A stretch of 64,000 nucleotides of DNA from Nitrososphaerota archaeon (GCA_021323705.1 JAJPKL010000039.1:1-64000); one strand, 5' to 3'. Shown: positions 24,303-32,145, counted from the first letter of the stretch. Notes: generated from the sequence alone by a model not told the origin. Numbers and translations are program-made.

Positions 24303-24920
24303 ATGGAGCCTATAATTCTTGGATTCCTAAATTCGATAGCTTTGCAGATCCCTGGCATAGGGCAAAGCCAGCTTGGAAGTGTTAATCCATGGGTAAAGGG
24401 CTTGGTGCCGTCTGCACTTGGCATAATTGGAATAGCAATCATGCTGAACCTCTTCAGTGCTGGAATAAGAAAAAAGATGGTGGACCAAGATAAGCTGAGA
24501 AGGCTGATGAAGGAGACTAGGGCTTGGCAGAAAGAAAGAATGGCCGCCTTTAGGGCAAAGGACCAAGAAAAAATCGATCAGCTCAACAAAAAATCCGCAT
24601 ACATGAACAAGTTAAACATGGAAATAATGCAGTTGAACATGAGGCCAATGGCCCTTACATTTGTGCCGTTTCTGCTTATTTTCTATTTTCTGCTGCCTCA
24701 CATGTTTGCATATACTGTAGCAGAGTCTCCAATTCCACTCAACGTGTTTCCAGGAAACTTTTTCCATCTGACATGTTCTGCAGAAGACGTAAAAGATGGA
24801 TCTAAAACTCACTGTGTACATGAGAACGACATGTATTTCTGGGGCTGGTACTTTCTCTCCTCAATCTCCGTCAGTGGGATAATAATGCGAGTAACCAAGA
24901 CCTCAACTAACATAGACTAG
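24303..24920 (+). CDS. Archaeal Oxa1/YidC-like (EMC3/DUF106 type) membrane insertase
   Basis: The product is about 205 residues. A first helix (PSALGIIGIAIMLNLFSAGI) is followed by a cytoplasmic basic coiled coil (QDKLRRLMKETRAWQKERM and so on, rich in Lys/Gln). Then come helices at MALTFVPFLLIFYFLLP and near the C-terminus (WGWYFLSSISVSGIIMR). This is the topology of the archaeal YidC/Get1/EMC3 superfamily, which helps insert membrane proteins beside the ribosome. The frame opens at 24243, but a TATA-like TTTTAAAATA at 24266-24275 and the natural start of the hydrophobic part favour the ATG at 24303. Confidence 0.85.
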   Translation: MEPIILGFLNSIALQIPGIGQSQLGSVNPWVKGLVPSALGIIGIAIMLNLFSAGIRKKMVDQDKLRRLMKETRAWQKERMAAFRAKDQEKIDQLNKKSAYMNKLNMEIMQLNMRPMALTFVPFLLIFYFLLPHMFAYTVAESPIPLNVFPGNFFHLTCSAEDVKDGSKTHCVHENDMYFWGWYFLSSISVSGIIMRVTKTSTNID

Positions 24921-25000
24921 ATCTTTTCTTTCGCAAAATCAGCTAGTTTGCTGAATTGTAATAATAAAAGCTGATGAATGTCTATTATTGCGGCCCAAAA

Positions 25001-25147
25001 ATGCATGATATGGACAAACCACGAACAAACTACGGTGAGACTTTTACAAGGAAAGTGCTCATACCATACTGGTTTGAGATTGTATCGGGAATATTTGTAG
25101 GAATGAGCATGTTTCTCATCTTTGCAATAAAAGCACCCATTAACTAA
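25001..25147 (+). CDS. 48-residue single-pass membrane microprotein
   Basis: The ATG at 25001 gives a polar N-terminus (MHDMDKPRTNYGETFTRK) followed by a clear membrane helix (PYWFEIVSGIFVGMSMFLIFAI) and the end KAPIN. The orderly positive-inside layout and lack of stop codons make a real gene likely. The size resembles accessory subunits of membrane complexes, but no specific family is recognised. It lies between the insertase-like gene and the next plus-strand gene. Confidence 0.65.
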   Translation: MHDMDKPRTNYGETFTRKVLIPYWFEIVSGIFVGMSMFLIFAIKAPIN

Positions 25148-25167
25148 AGCTCCAACGGATCCATTAA

Positions 25168-25707
25168 ATGTCAGCAACATGCACATCCATCGTGAGTTCT
25201 GGTCAGCTAAAAGACAAGATAAAAAGATGGCTTGAGAACGAGGATTATGCCATCTCAGAGAGGGGAGAAGAGATTTCCGAATTCCATCTAGTAATATCTA
25301 ATTTTCATGGCAAGGGGACCTTTGCAGATATAGTCAAGCTGAAGAACAAAGATTTTATCATATTGGGTAGCGCACTGCAGAATCCTCCAGAATTTATGAA
25401 GGTGCTCTCTACAGTTGCAGAAAATGAAAGATCTGACTTTTTCAACCACGTGCAAAGAGAACTATTAAAGTTTCAAGTGGATCACGAGTTTCATCCAAAC
25501 AAACTCATGCCTGAACGCATGATAGTAAGAGATGTTGTTTACGATGAAGGCATTACAAGAGCAGATTTCATGGAACGCCTAAAGCGAGTAAAGTTTGCTT
25601 CGCTCTATCTGTTATGGTCTATTGGGCACAAGTTCTCAATTGATTCTGCACCCTCATCAACACCGCACCACCTGTCCACCCAAAATTCTCGTCCGCCCTA
25701 CGGGTAG
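25168..25707 (+). CDS. Conserved archaeal hypothetical protein (possibly DUF2299-like)
   Basis: The product is 179 residues. An N-terminal alpha/beta region (LKDKIKRWLENEDYAISERGEEISEFHLVIS) is followed by strands FADIVKLKNKDFIILGSAL, a central helix NHVQRELLKFQVDHEF and a C-terminal helix LKRVKFASLYLLWSIG. The order resembles archaeal DUF2299 proteins (helix, then beta-alpha-beta domain with unknown role), but I cannot confirm this. The C-terminal 25 residues are disordered. No catalytic motif is seen. Confidence 0.65.
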   Translation: MSATCTSIVSSGQLKDKIKRWLENEDYAISERGEEISEFHLVISNFHGKGTFADIVKLKNKDFIILGSALQNPPEFMKVLSTVAENERSDFFNHVQRELLKFQVDHEFHPNKLMPERMIVRDVVYDEGITRADFMERLKRVKFASLYLLWSIGHKFSIDSAPSSTPHHLSTQNSRPPYG

Positions 25708-25712
25708 TTTTC

Positions 25713-26012
25713 TCAGCTAGTTCCACAATCGTATTTGCCATATTTTCCTTCAAGTCCTGCAACTCTGGTGATGTTCACTGAATCTGAATCATTTTGGATT
25801 ACTAGGTGGCAGCCAAAGTTTTCAGTGGGATATCCCTTGTCAATCTTGTTAGTCAAGGCAACTGCTGCGTCTACCGATGAGCTTGTAGGATGAGACTTGT
25901 CAAAGAGGGTATGACCAACAATTTCAGGCACAAGTATCAAAATTAAGATCAGGACTGCAAATCTATTGATCCTCTTCTTCCGCTTTTGATCCAATCTATC
26001 TTTGAGCACCAT
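25713..26012 (-). CDS. Small anchored extracytoplasmic protein, paralogue of 30825-31103
   Basis: The product is 99 residues. A basic N-terminus (DQKRKKRINRFA) is followed by a membrane helix (VLILILILVPEIVGHTLF) and a small outer domain. That domain has SSSVDAAVALTNK, CHLVIQND, NITRVAGLEGKYG and a final Cys, suggesting a Cys-Cys disulphide. The gene at 30825-31103 aligns throughout, so this is a lineage-specific duplicated family. No function is known. Confidence 0.75.
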   Translation of the reverse strand: MVLKDRLDQKRKKRINRFAVLILILILVPEIVGHTLFDKSHPTSSSVDAAVALTNKIDKGYPTENFGCHLVIQNDSDSVNITRVAGLEGKYGKYDCGTS

Positions 26013-26022
26013 TTATTATATA

Positions 26023-26418
26023 TTAACCAAAATTACGATTTTCAATTTCTGACAACTCATCTGCCTGTTTTTTTGACTGTTTTTTAATACATTCCTCATA
26101 TCTTTTGCTGGCGTCGCGATAAGATTCTTCAACTGCTTGTACGGCAGCGTCTATCTGGACCTTGCTTGCTGCAGCGTCGTGGAGTTCGACAAACCCCTCG
26201 TGATCCATATCTTCTAGCGAGTTTACAATCTCAGATGCGCTGGCAGATGTTAACCTGACAAGGCCTGTTGCAATGAGATAGTTTTGCGCACTTGATAAAG
26301 CGTTAGAGAACGCAAACTCTGCATTTTCCTGCTGATAGTACAGCTCATGAAGCCTTTCTGTTGTCTTTGTAAGCTCGTTGTATTCGTCCTCGCATTCCAT
26401 GTTTACCACTTGATGCAT
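26023..26418 (-). CDS. Helical hypothetical protein
   Basis: The product is 131 residues, almost entirely alpha-helical and acidic. It has a long helix at about 8-45 (EDEYNELTKTTERLHELYYQQ), a second through SSAQNYLIATGLVRL, and a third with VQIDAAVQAVEESYRDASKRYEECIKK. There are two Cys and no signal or membrane segment. Coiled-coil dimerisation is likely. No family is recognised. The stop is 11 bp from the next gene's start on the same strand, so the two may be co-transcribed. Confidence 0.65.
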   Translation of the reverse strand: MHQVVNMECEDEYNELTKTTERLHELYYQQENAEFAFSNALSSAQNYLIATGLVRLTSASASEIVNSLEDMDHEGFVELHDAAASKVQIDAAVQAVEESYRDASKRYEECIKKQSKKQADELSEIENRNFG

Positions 26419-26537
26419 TACGGGTTCTTATCTTTTAATCGGATGACACGCAGACGACAAATTTACTTTTTTTTGACCCCGAGAATACTATTCATCAATT
26501 TGCTGCTTAAATAACAAATCTGAAAGAAACGCATGAA

Positions 26538-26615
26538 ATGCCGTACGAAGAAATCTACTTTCAGAGGCTAAAGGAAGAAGACCCTGAAGAGTATATGGCC
26601 GCAACAAGCCAGTAG
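26538..26615 (+). CDS. Possible 25-residue microprotein
   Basis: The ATG at 26538 gives MPYEEIYFQRLKEEDPEEYM and stops at 26613-26615. A TATA-like CTTAAATAAC (about 26504-26513) lies about 29 nt upstream, the usual leaderless spacing. The peptide would be an acidic amphipathic helix. Its small size leaves chance likely, but the promoter and composition make it worth listing. Confidence 0.35.
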   Translation: MPYEEIYFQRLKEEDPEEYMAATSQ

Positions 26616-26651
26616 CATCATATCTAACTGATGCTAACATTTCATCTCTTT

Positions 26652-27701
26652 TTACTTGAGCATATTGATCCTTGTGAAAGCCACAAGAATCACAATAGAT
26701 ACAGTCAGAGCAAGGAAAGTTACTGCACCAAATTCAGGAACGGTGCTTTGCACAGAATTTGTAGAATTTGAGATTGAAAATTTTTGTACGTTTGGATTGT
26801 CATATGATGCATCCGTCACATAGACATTGCCGGAAGAATCAACTGCAACTCCTGACGGAGAATCAAATTTTCCTTTGCCTGTGCCATGTGTTCCAAATTG
26901 AGCAATGAACTGACCGGTTCCTGTAAATTTCTCTACTCTGCCATTTTGCAAGTCTGTTACATACACGTGGCCCGTAGAATCAACTGTTATTCCTTGGGGT
27001 GAGATGAATTGTCCTTCTCCCGTGCCTTCAGTGCCCCACTTGGTAACAAACACGCCATCGCCTGTAAACTTTTCAATTCGGTTATTTCCCGTGTCTGCCA
27101 CATATACATAGCCAGAAGAATCAACTGCAATGCCTACCGGTGAATCAAACTGTCCGTCATCGCTTCCAAGACTGCCCCATCTTGCAAGGGTCTGACCGTT
27201 GGTTGAAAACTTGACTACCATGTTTTTTGTTGGGTCAACAAAATACAGGTTGCCATAAGAGTCTAGCGCTATTCGAGTTGGATAGTATGGTGCAAGATCA
27301 AACTCCTTTATGTACTTCCCAGAACTATCAAATTCTTCTATTCTATTATTAGACTGGTCTGCCACATACACATTTCCTTGACTATCTACGGCAATACCGG
27401 TAGGCAAATTAAACTGGCCTTCTGCCTTTCCATAAGTTCCCCACTTGGCAAGAAACTTGCCATCTCCTGAGAACTTTTCAATTCGGTTGTTGTTGGTATC
27501 TGTTACGTATACATTTCCAGACAAGTCAAGTGCAATGCTTGCAGGAACGTACAACATGCCATCATAATTTCCAAGTGAACCCCACTTTGTCACAAATGAG
27601 TATGTCTCTTCTGCAGATGCTGCTGGCATCTTGGCATGAGTGGTATACACTAAGAACAAAACTAAAAGACAGAAACCCACTATTGTGTGCCGCTTTAACA
27701 T
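26652..27701 (-). CDS. NHL-repeat beta-propeller, exported with PEFG sorting signal
   Basis: The product is about 349 residues. A signal peptide is followed by six NHL blades, each with the pattern P.GIAVDS.GNVYV(A/T)D..NNRI(E/Q)KF and a KWGT(Y/L)G.. .GQF linker. The six blades would close a single propeller. The C-terminus VPEFGAVTF, hydrophobic helix and basic end form a PEFG signal. NHL propellers on the cell surface bind protein or glycan ligands. The frame opens at 27740, but a TATA-like TTATTTAAG (27727-27735) supports the ATG at 27701. Confidence 0.92.
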   Translation of the reverse strand: MLKRHTIVGFCLLVLFLVYTTHAKMPAASAEETYSFVTKWGSLGNYDGMLYVPASIALDLSGNVYVTDTNNNRIEKFSGDGKFLAKWGTYGKAEGQFNLPTGIAVDSQGNVYVADQSNNRIEEFDSSGKYIKEFDLAPYYPTRIALDSYGNLYFVDPTKNMVVKFSTNGQTLARWGSLGSDDGQFDSPVGIAVDSSGYVYVADTGNNRIEKFTGDGVFVTKWGTEGTGEGQFISPQGITVDSTGHVYVTDLQNGRVEKFTGTGQFIAQFGTHGTGKGKFDSPSGVAVDSSGNVYVTDASYDNPNVQKFSISNSTNSVQSTVPEFGAVTFLALTVSIVILVAFTRINMLK

Positions 27702-27777
27702 TTTACAAGCTCTCTCTTGGCTTTCCTTATTTAAGATCACCTAATGTTTCAAAACAGATCTTGCGTTGGCAGAGTTT

Positions 27778-28260
27778 CTATTTTGTAATCTTACAATGGC
27801 CTGAAATTCCTCTTACTGCAAGAAAGTAAGTATAGCCAAGTATTGCAATTGAGACAAGTCTTAAGGGAATCTCATATTGCGTAAGAAATGCTGTTGCTGT
27901 GCCACCCACCGATCCTATTGCAGAAGCAGCAGCAAAGCCAACTGAACTACAGCTGCATGCTCCAGCACTTGCTCCAATTATTGTCCCCAAAAACCCTCCT
28001 CCCGTCTTCTTCATGCTTTCTCCAAACCACAGCATTCTGTATACACTAAGGCTTGTGACAATGCCTGAGAGCGATGCTACTGCAACTATCAAAACAAAAT
28101 TTAGAACATTGTCTTTGGAAACATAAAATGAGAACTGCGGTGCAAAGAAAATTATCTGTGACATGTAGGAAAGAAGGACAAAGAGCACGCAAAATATTCC
28201 AACTCCTAATGCTGTATATTTACGATTTGAGAAAACAAGTCTCAATACCTGCTTTTGCAC
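27778..28260 (-). CDS. Four-helix membrane protein with a GACSCSS motif
   Basis: The product is 160 residues from a GTG with a TATA-like ATTAAATAATT about 28 nt upstream. Hydrophobic helices lie at about 17-42, 50-70, 85-115 and 125-150. The third contains Gly-rich GTIIGASAGACSCSSVGFAAASAIGS, where Cys97 and Cys99 lie in the membrane next to small residues. Such paired membrane Cys occur in metal or disulphide-handling proteins, but no family is assigned. It ends 77 bp before the NHL gene on the same strand. Confidence 0.72.
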   Translation of the reverse strand: MQKQVLRLVFSNRKYTALGVGIFCVLFVLLSYMSQIIFFAPQFSFYVSKDNVLNFVLIVAVASLSGIVTSLSVYRMLWFGESMKKTGGGFLGTIIGASAGACSCSSVGFAAASAIGSVGGTATAFLTQYEIPLRLVSIAILGYTYFLAVRGISGHCKITK

Positions 28261-28401
28261 TAGTATAAGATCTTTGAGGAATTATTTAATTTCAACCATT
28301 AGAGCTGAGAAATCGGCTGTGTATTTTGTTTGGCTTTCATTTCATAACTGCGCAAATGGGTTAAAATAAGGAACAAAAGCATAGCGACCAGAGGCTCAAA
28401 G

Positions 28402-28962
28402 ATGGTCAAAAAAACAAAGGATGAAGACAAAAAGATTCCAGAAAAAGGACCATCAAAAAATAAAAATAAACTAATCGCAATAGGAATAATTGCTGCAATA
28501 GTTGCAGGGGCGGCCTATTTTCTTAATAAAGCAGACAATACGGTAGACTCTACATATCCTTCAATAGATGGAATTCCGTGTGAAACGCAAGAATACGGTA
28601 CTTTTCACATACACGCCCACCTTGATGCCTTTGTCAACGGACAGCACGTTACTGTGCCGCAATACATTGGAATAAAGGATAACACCTGCCTCTATTGGCT
28701 CCACACGCATGATAATTCTGGCATAATGCACATCGAGTCTCCAAAGCAGCAGAACTTTACTCTGGGGCAGTTCCTTGACATGTGGCGAGCTACCGGTAGT
28801 GCAGCACCTCCAAGTGGTGACCCGATCATCTTTGTTAATGGACAGGAAGTATCTACAAAACCATCTGACACAGGACTCAATCAACACGATGAGATTGTAA
28901 TTGTATACGGGCAATCGCCTGCCAACATACCGTCATTTTACCAATTTCCAGAAGGCCTGTAA
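28402..28962 (+). CDS. Membrane-anchored His-rich extracytoplasmic protein
   Basis: The product is 186 residues. A strongly basic cytoplasmic N-terminus (about 1-24) and a membrane helix (KLIAIGIIAAIVAGAAYFL) anchor an outer domain. That domain has the His-rich motifs TFHIHAHLDAF, LHTHDNSGIMHIE and a Cys pair (GIPCET, DNTCLYW). The two His clusters on adjacent strands could bind copper or zinc. Similar HIHAHL...HTHD..GI(I/M)H proteins occur in ammonia-oxidising archaea and some bacteria, but the function is not established. Confidence 0.75.
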   Translation: MVKKTKDEDKKIPEKGPSKNKNKLIAIGIIAAIVAGAAYFLNKADNTVDSTYPSIDGIPCETQEYGTFHIHAHLDAFVNGQHVTVPQYIGIKDNTCLYWLHTHDNSGIMHIESPKQQNFTLGQFLDMWRATGSAAPPSGDPIIFVNGQEVSTKPSDTGLNQHDEIVIVYGQSPANIPSFYQFPEGL

Positions 28963-29016
28963 GGTATCTGACATATCTGCACTTGATCTAATATGGCAGA
29001 CTAAAAATGTGAAAAA

Positions 29017-29112
29017 CTATCTTCTAGTCATTCTTTCGTATCCGCATCTTGTACACACAAACTTCTTCCCAATGTCAAAGAGTGGACCGCTACATTTTGA
29101 ACATTTTTTCAT
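29017..29112 (-). CDS. 31-residue zinc-ribbon microprotein
   Basis: The ATG at 29112 opens a 31-codon frame with MKKCSKCSGPLFDIGKKF followed by VCTRCGYERM. The C-x2-C...C-x2-C pattern with about 13 intervening residues is the classic zinc ribbon, like the tip of archaeal transcription and ribosomal proteins. It is basic throughout. The clean motif makes a real gene likely despite the size. Confidence 0.7.
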   Translation of the reverse strand: MKKCSKCSGPLFDIGKKFVCTRCGYERMTRR

Positions 29113-29168
29113 TTTTTATCGTCTGAGTTACTAAAATAAAAAGTATGGAGCTTGATAAACCTCGCATC

Positions 29169-29522
29169 TTAACTCATTGAGCTAAGATCCTTTGTTGCTG
29201 TTACACCTTGATCAGTAGTTACTGTTACCATCTTTGAGCCTTGTGGAGGTGACAACATTATTTTCTGACCTGGGTCTAACTCTAGTATGCTGTCGAAATT
29301 TGTTCCATAATCTGCCTTTAGGTTGGTAAGGGGCGAAGATCCTGTATTTGTCACATAAAGACGTATTACCGAACCCACTCCCATCTGCATTTCGCTATTG
29401 GCGTCTACAGCCAATCCATACTGGGGCGAACTTGTGTGGAACATGAAAAGGACTACAACTGCGATTACTACTGCAGCTCCTCCTCCAATTCCTCCATAAA
29501 CCAATGGTTTTGAAGTACCCAT
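29169..29522 (-). CDS. Single-pass exported protein with a CARDB-like beta domain
   Basis: The product is 117 residues. An N-terminal Gly-rich hydrophobic helix (GGIGGGAAVVIAVVVLFMF) is followed by a small beta-sandwich with SVIRLYVTNTGSSPLTNL and DPGQKIMLSPPQG. This resembles the CARDB/DUF11 class of surface beta domains. No anchor is present at the C-terminus. Likely membrane-tethered outside the cell; function unknown. Confidence 0.7.
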   Translation of the reverse strand: MGTSKPLVYGGIGGGAAVVIAVVVLFMFHTSSPQYGLAVDANSEMQMGVGSVIRLYVTNTGSSPLTNLKADYGTNFDSILELDPGQKIMLSPPQGSKMVTVTTDQGVTATKDLSSMS

Positions 29523-29610
29523 CCGACTTTCACAATATTGACTAGTAATTTAAGGATGGTGAATCAAGTCAGATTTTGTGTGCCTGCCGAGTTTTCCAGG
29601 CCATCTCATG

Positions 29611-30546
29611 CTATGAAGAGGATTTCTTTGTCTTGCGTTTCTTTTTCTTGTTTTTGTAGTGCCACAAGAAGATCAAGAATCCTATTACACTTGATACTAT
29701 GGTTCCGACTCCAACTACGGGGGCAATGAAAAACTGTCCCACCCAAATTCCATTTGCGTCGCCTATCTCAAGCAGGCCTCTCTGTCTCACAAAGACGTTA
29801 AACGAATTATCTATGGAATACGTCTTTCCGTTGTCGTCAGAATATGTTCCATTTACATGAATGACAGCATTTACGGGATCGCCTACGTTCTTTTGAGTTT
29901 GGACTACAAACTCGAAATCAGTTGATTTGCCTGCATCTAGGTCGGTGATTGCAACAGATTTCTTTCCTGAAATCTGCACCTCTGAGGAAAAGGCAGAAAG
30001 TTGTAGGTTGTGTGCGCTGGAGCCTTGATTAATTATCGTGCCCTTGATGGAAAAAGGCTCTCCAGAAAACGCATTGCTTGGAGTCTGAAGGTTAAGCGAT
30101 AGGGACGGCTTTGATGCTACAAGAAACTGGGTTGTCTGTGTAACGGCATGTCTTATGGGCTGTGAGTCAAAAAACCCCTTGACAAAATAATCCACCTCCA
30201 CGTTTGCAACAAATGTCCCATCAGGGACTCTGTCCTTTACGGTGGCGTTGAAGTTATTTCCCAGCGTAGAATCTTTTGCCAGCTTGTCTATGTGAAAGCT
30301 ATTCTGCTGGATTTGAAGTTCTGGGCAGGTTATGGTTACTGTTATGTTTGACACTTGGTCTACTGTTGCCTTGATAACCGATGACAATACAAAATTTTTT
30401 CCCTGCATCACTATATCCGGATAGTCCAAGCTCAGCTGAATGTTTGGATCCGTGATGCTGTTTTGTATTGCATGGGTCGGCATGGAAGGAACTGCCAAAA
30501 AAAGGATCAAAAAACAACACACTGCAAATTTGCGCGAAACTTTCAC
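29611..30546 (-). CDS. Surface protein with CARDB-type domains and C-terminal anchor
   Basis: The product is 311 residues. A signal peptide (about 1-26) precedes two beta-sandwich domains. The second, from SLNLQTPSNAFSGEPFSIKG to NQGSSAHNLQLSAFS and DAGKSTDFEFVVQTQ, matches the CARDB/COG1361 pattern of archaeal S-layer-associated proteins. A membrane helix (FFIAPVVGVGTIVSSVIGFLIF) and a Lys-rich cytoplasmic tail (KNKKKKRKTKKSSS) end the protein. It probably supports or binds the S-layer. Confidence 0.82.
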   Translation of the reverse strand: MKVSRKFAVCCFLILFLAVPSMPTHAIQNSITDPNIQLSLDYPDIVMQGKNFVLSSVIKATVDQVSNITVTITCPELQIQQNSFHIDKLAKDSTLGNNFNATVKDRVPDGTFVANVEVDYFVKGFFDSQPIRHAVTQTTQFLVASKPSLSLNLQTPSNAFSGEPFSIKGTIINQGSSAHNLQLSAFSSEVQISGKKSVAITDLDAGKSTDFEFVVQTQKNVGDPVNAVIHVNGTYSDDNGKTYSIDNSFNVFVRQRGLLEIGDANGIWVGQFFIAPVVGVGTIVSSVIGFLIFLWHYKNKKKKRKTKKSSS

Positions 30547-30665
30547 TCTCTTGATATGAATTGTACCGTGTATTCAAAATTTCTATCCTAAATGATGTGC
30601 AGGCACAGGAACAACACGTGGTCAGTACTTTGTAGGTTTATCTACCCATGACAGTTTAGTATATC

Positions 30666-30797
30666 ATGAAAGCCAAGTTCAAGACGGTATGTTCTGAATG
30701 TAAGGCGGAAATCAGTGTAGGAGCTGAAATCTCAAAAACGCCGTCTGGAAAATGGGTTCACAAACACTGTGCACCAGAATCAAGCGAGTTGCCGTGA
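30666..30797 (+). CDS. 43-residue Cys-containing microprotein
   Basis: The ATG at 30666 gives MKAKFKTVCSECKAEISVG followed by a KTPSGKWVHKHCAPE segment. A C-x2-C pair and a later H-x-H-C provide four possible zinc ligands, as in treble-clef or PARP-type small zinc fingers. The N-terminal half is basic. No named family is assigned. It stands alone between two minus-strand genes. Confidence 0.68.
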   Translation: MKAKFKTVCSECKAEISVGAEISKTPSGKWVHKHCAPESSELP

Positions 30798-30824
30798 CGC
30801 CATATCTCGCATGCATCTAGCTCT

Positions 30825-31103
30825 CTAGGTGCATGAATAAACAGCATACTGTCCTTCAATTCCTGCAGCTCTGGTTACATTTGTAGCCGAGGTGTCGTTT
30901 TTGAGAACAAGATGGCATTTTGTATCCCCGCTTACATACATGCTGTGCTGTCTAGTGGTCAAAGAAAGGGCAGTATCAACAGAAGAAGTGACTGGATGTT
31001 TTTGTGTGTCAAAATAAAAATGCGCTACAAGTTCCGGTATTGCTATCATGAGTATGACCAAGATAGCAAACTTGTTTATACGCCTTTTCTGCTTGGAATC
31101 CAA
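30825..31103 (-). CDS. Small anchored extracytoplasmic protein, paralogue of 25713-26012
   Basis: The product is 92 residues. The N-terminus KQKRRINKFA and membrane helix ILVILMIAIPELVAHF are followed by TSSVDTALSLT, CHLVLKND, NVTRAAGIEGQY and a terminal Cys. It aligns end to end with the 99-residue protein at 25713-26012, including both Cys. The two are duplicated members of an unnamed thaumarchaeal-type family located outside the membrane. Confidence 0.75.
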   Translation of the reverse strand: MDSKQKRRINKFAILVILMIAIPELVAHFYFDTQKHPVTSSVDTALSLTTRQHSMYVSGDTKCHLVLKNDTSATNVTRAAGIEGQYAVYSCT

Positions 31104-31168
31104 ACGGTCTTTTGTTTCCTGTACCGCATTATATTAAGATACAAGACAGTTTGCACTAATTTCAAACT

Positions 31169-31210
31169 CCAAAAAATAAAAAATGGCAATCCTACAGGTG
31201 CAGGATTGCC
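31169..31210 (-). terminator. Hairpin plus T-rich tract, intrinsic-terminator-like
   Basis: GGCAATCCT (31185-31193) and AGGATTGCC (31202-31210) are perfect 9-nt arms with an 8-nt loop. On the minus strand they are followed by ATTTTTTATTTTTT. The stem overlaps the stop codon of the small gene at 31192-31341. This layout is like a bacterial intrinsic terminator; in archaea the T-tract alone may be enough. Confidence 0.55.
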
Positions 31211-31341
31211 GTCAATATTCCTGCTCCAATCATTGCACCAAGACCAAGAAAGAGAAGGTCAAATGCAATAACTTTCTTAAATGGAGCACGAACTTGCATA
31301 GACCACACACTGGGTCTTCTTGATTCAAGTTTGTTTTCCAT
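31192..31341 (-). CDS. 49-residue single-pass membrane microprotein
   Basis: The ATG at 31341 gives a polar, basic N-terminus (MENKLESRRPSVWSMQV) and one helix from FDLLFLGLGAMIGAGILTAI. It ends HL inside the terminator stem. The positive-inside layout and a hairpin terminator directly at its end support a transcribed gene. No family is recognised. Confidence 0.65.
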   Translation of the reverse strand: MENKLESRRPSVWSMQVRAPFKKVIAFDLLFLGLGAMIGAGILTAILHL

Positions 31342-31448
31342 GCAGTATAATACCTGAAAAAACTAGATAACGTATTTTCAGCTAAATTTCTTAATTGTAA
31401 GCTAGATTCTTGAAGATGCATGATATGTACTGGATGAGAATATTACCT

Positions 31449-31565
31449 ATGCGAATAGAATGCAACGGATGTGGTTCAAGAAATGCCTCAGTACACTATG
31501 TTGCCAAGTACAAAGGATACAGAGGGTCTTGCCCTAACTGTGGGGCCGACTGGCCAGAGTCATAA
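31449..31565 (+). CDS. 38-residue zinc-ribbon microprotein
   Basis: The ATG at 31449 gives MRIECNGCGSRNASVHY followed by GYRGSCPNCGADWPES. The C-x2-C..C-x2-C ribbon is perfect and spaced by about 19 residues, as in the small zinc ribbons of archaeal information proteins. The frame extends upstream to ATGs at 31425 and 31434. The stop at 31565 abuts the end of the convergent Rpo7 gene. Confidence 0.72.
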   Translation: MRIECNGCGSRNASVHYVAKYKGYRGSCPNCGADWPES

Positions 31566-32093
31566 TTAGTGCTTCCTCCATTCCTGAGGGCCAAGACTGG
31601 GCTCACTGCAGGTAAGTCCAATCTTTACTGAACTGTCTTTTCCAATGGATATTGCAGATACGCGGGCGCTGACTCTGGAGCCAATTCTGAGAGGAGTTGG
31701 ATGTTTGCCTGCATAAATGATTCCCGCTTTTGCATCAACTCGCACAACATCTTGTGCTATCTGTGAGAGGTGCAGTACGGCATCGGTTGGGCCAATTCTT
31801 ACAAATGCGCCAAAGTCTGTTATCTCAATTACTTCTCCTCTGATGATTTCATGCATCCTTGGATTGAAGACGAGCGCATCAAGTTCTACCTTGTGAAGCG
31901 TTTCTCCAGTTGAGGATACAAGTCCGCGCCCCTCAATCTTTATGTCAAAAACCATTATGACAAATCCAAGTGTCGGGTCAATCTTGCTGTGGTATCTTTC
32001 ATGGAGTATGTCTGCTGCCACTTTTTTTAGTGGCTTTCCAAACATTTTCGGTGGAATTCTTATGGTGTCAACCAGACTGCAAACAAAAAACAT
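31566..32093 (-). CDS. rpo7: RNA polymerase subunit Rpo7 (RpoE1)
   Basis: The product is 175 residues. The N-terminal tip domain (LVDTIRIPPKMFGKPLKKVAADILHERYHSKID) is followed by an S1/OB RNA-binding domain (GEVIEITDFGAFVRIGPTDAVLHLSQI and later RVSAISIG). With Rpo4 it forms the polymerase stalk that guides RNA and helps initiation. Length and order match the archaeal family. The Spt4 gene usually found beside rpo7 in archaea is not seen here. A convergent zinc-ribbon microprotein is on the opposite strand. Confidence 0.95.
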   Translation of the reverse strand: MFFVCSLVDTIRIPPKMFGKPLKKVAADILHERYHSKIDPTLGFVIMVFDIKIEGRGLVSSTGETLHKVELDALVFNPRMHEIIRGEVIEITDFGAFVRIGPTDAVLHLSQIAQDVVRVDAKAGIIYAGKHPTPLRIGSRVSARVSAISIGKDSSVKIGLTCSEPSLGPQEWRKH

Positions 32094-32145
32094 GAAAAGG
32101 ATTCATGAAAAATTAATTTATGAATCTTGCCTGTTTCTTGTACAC

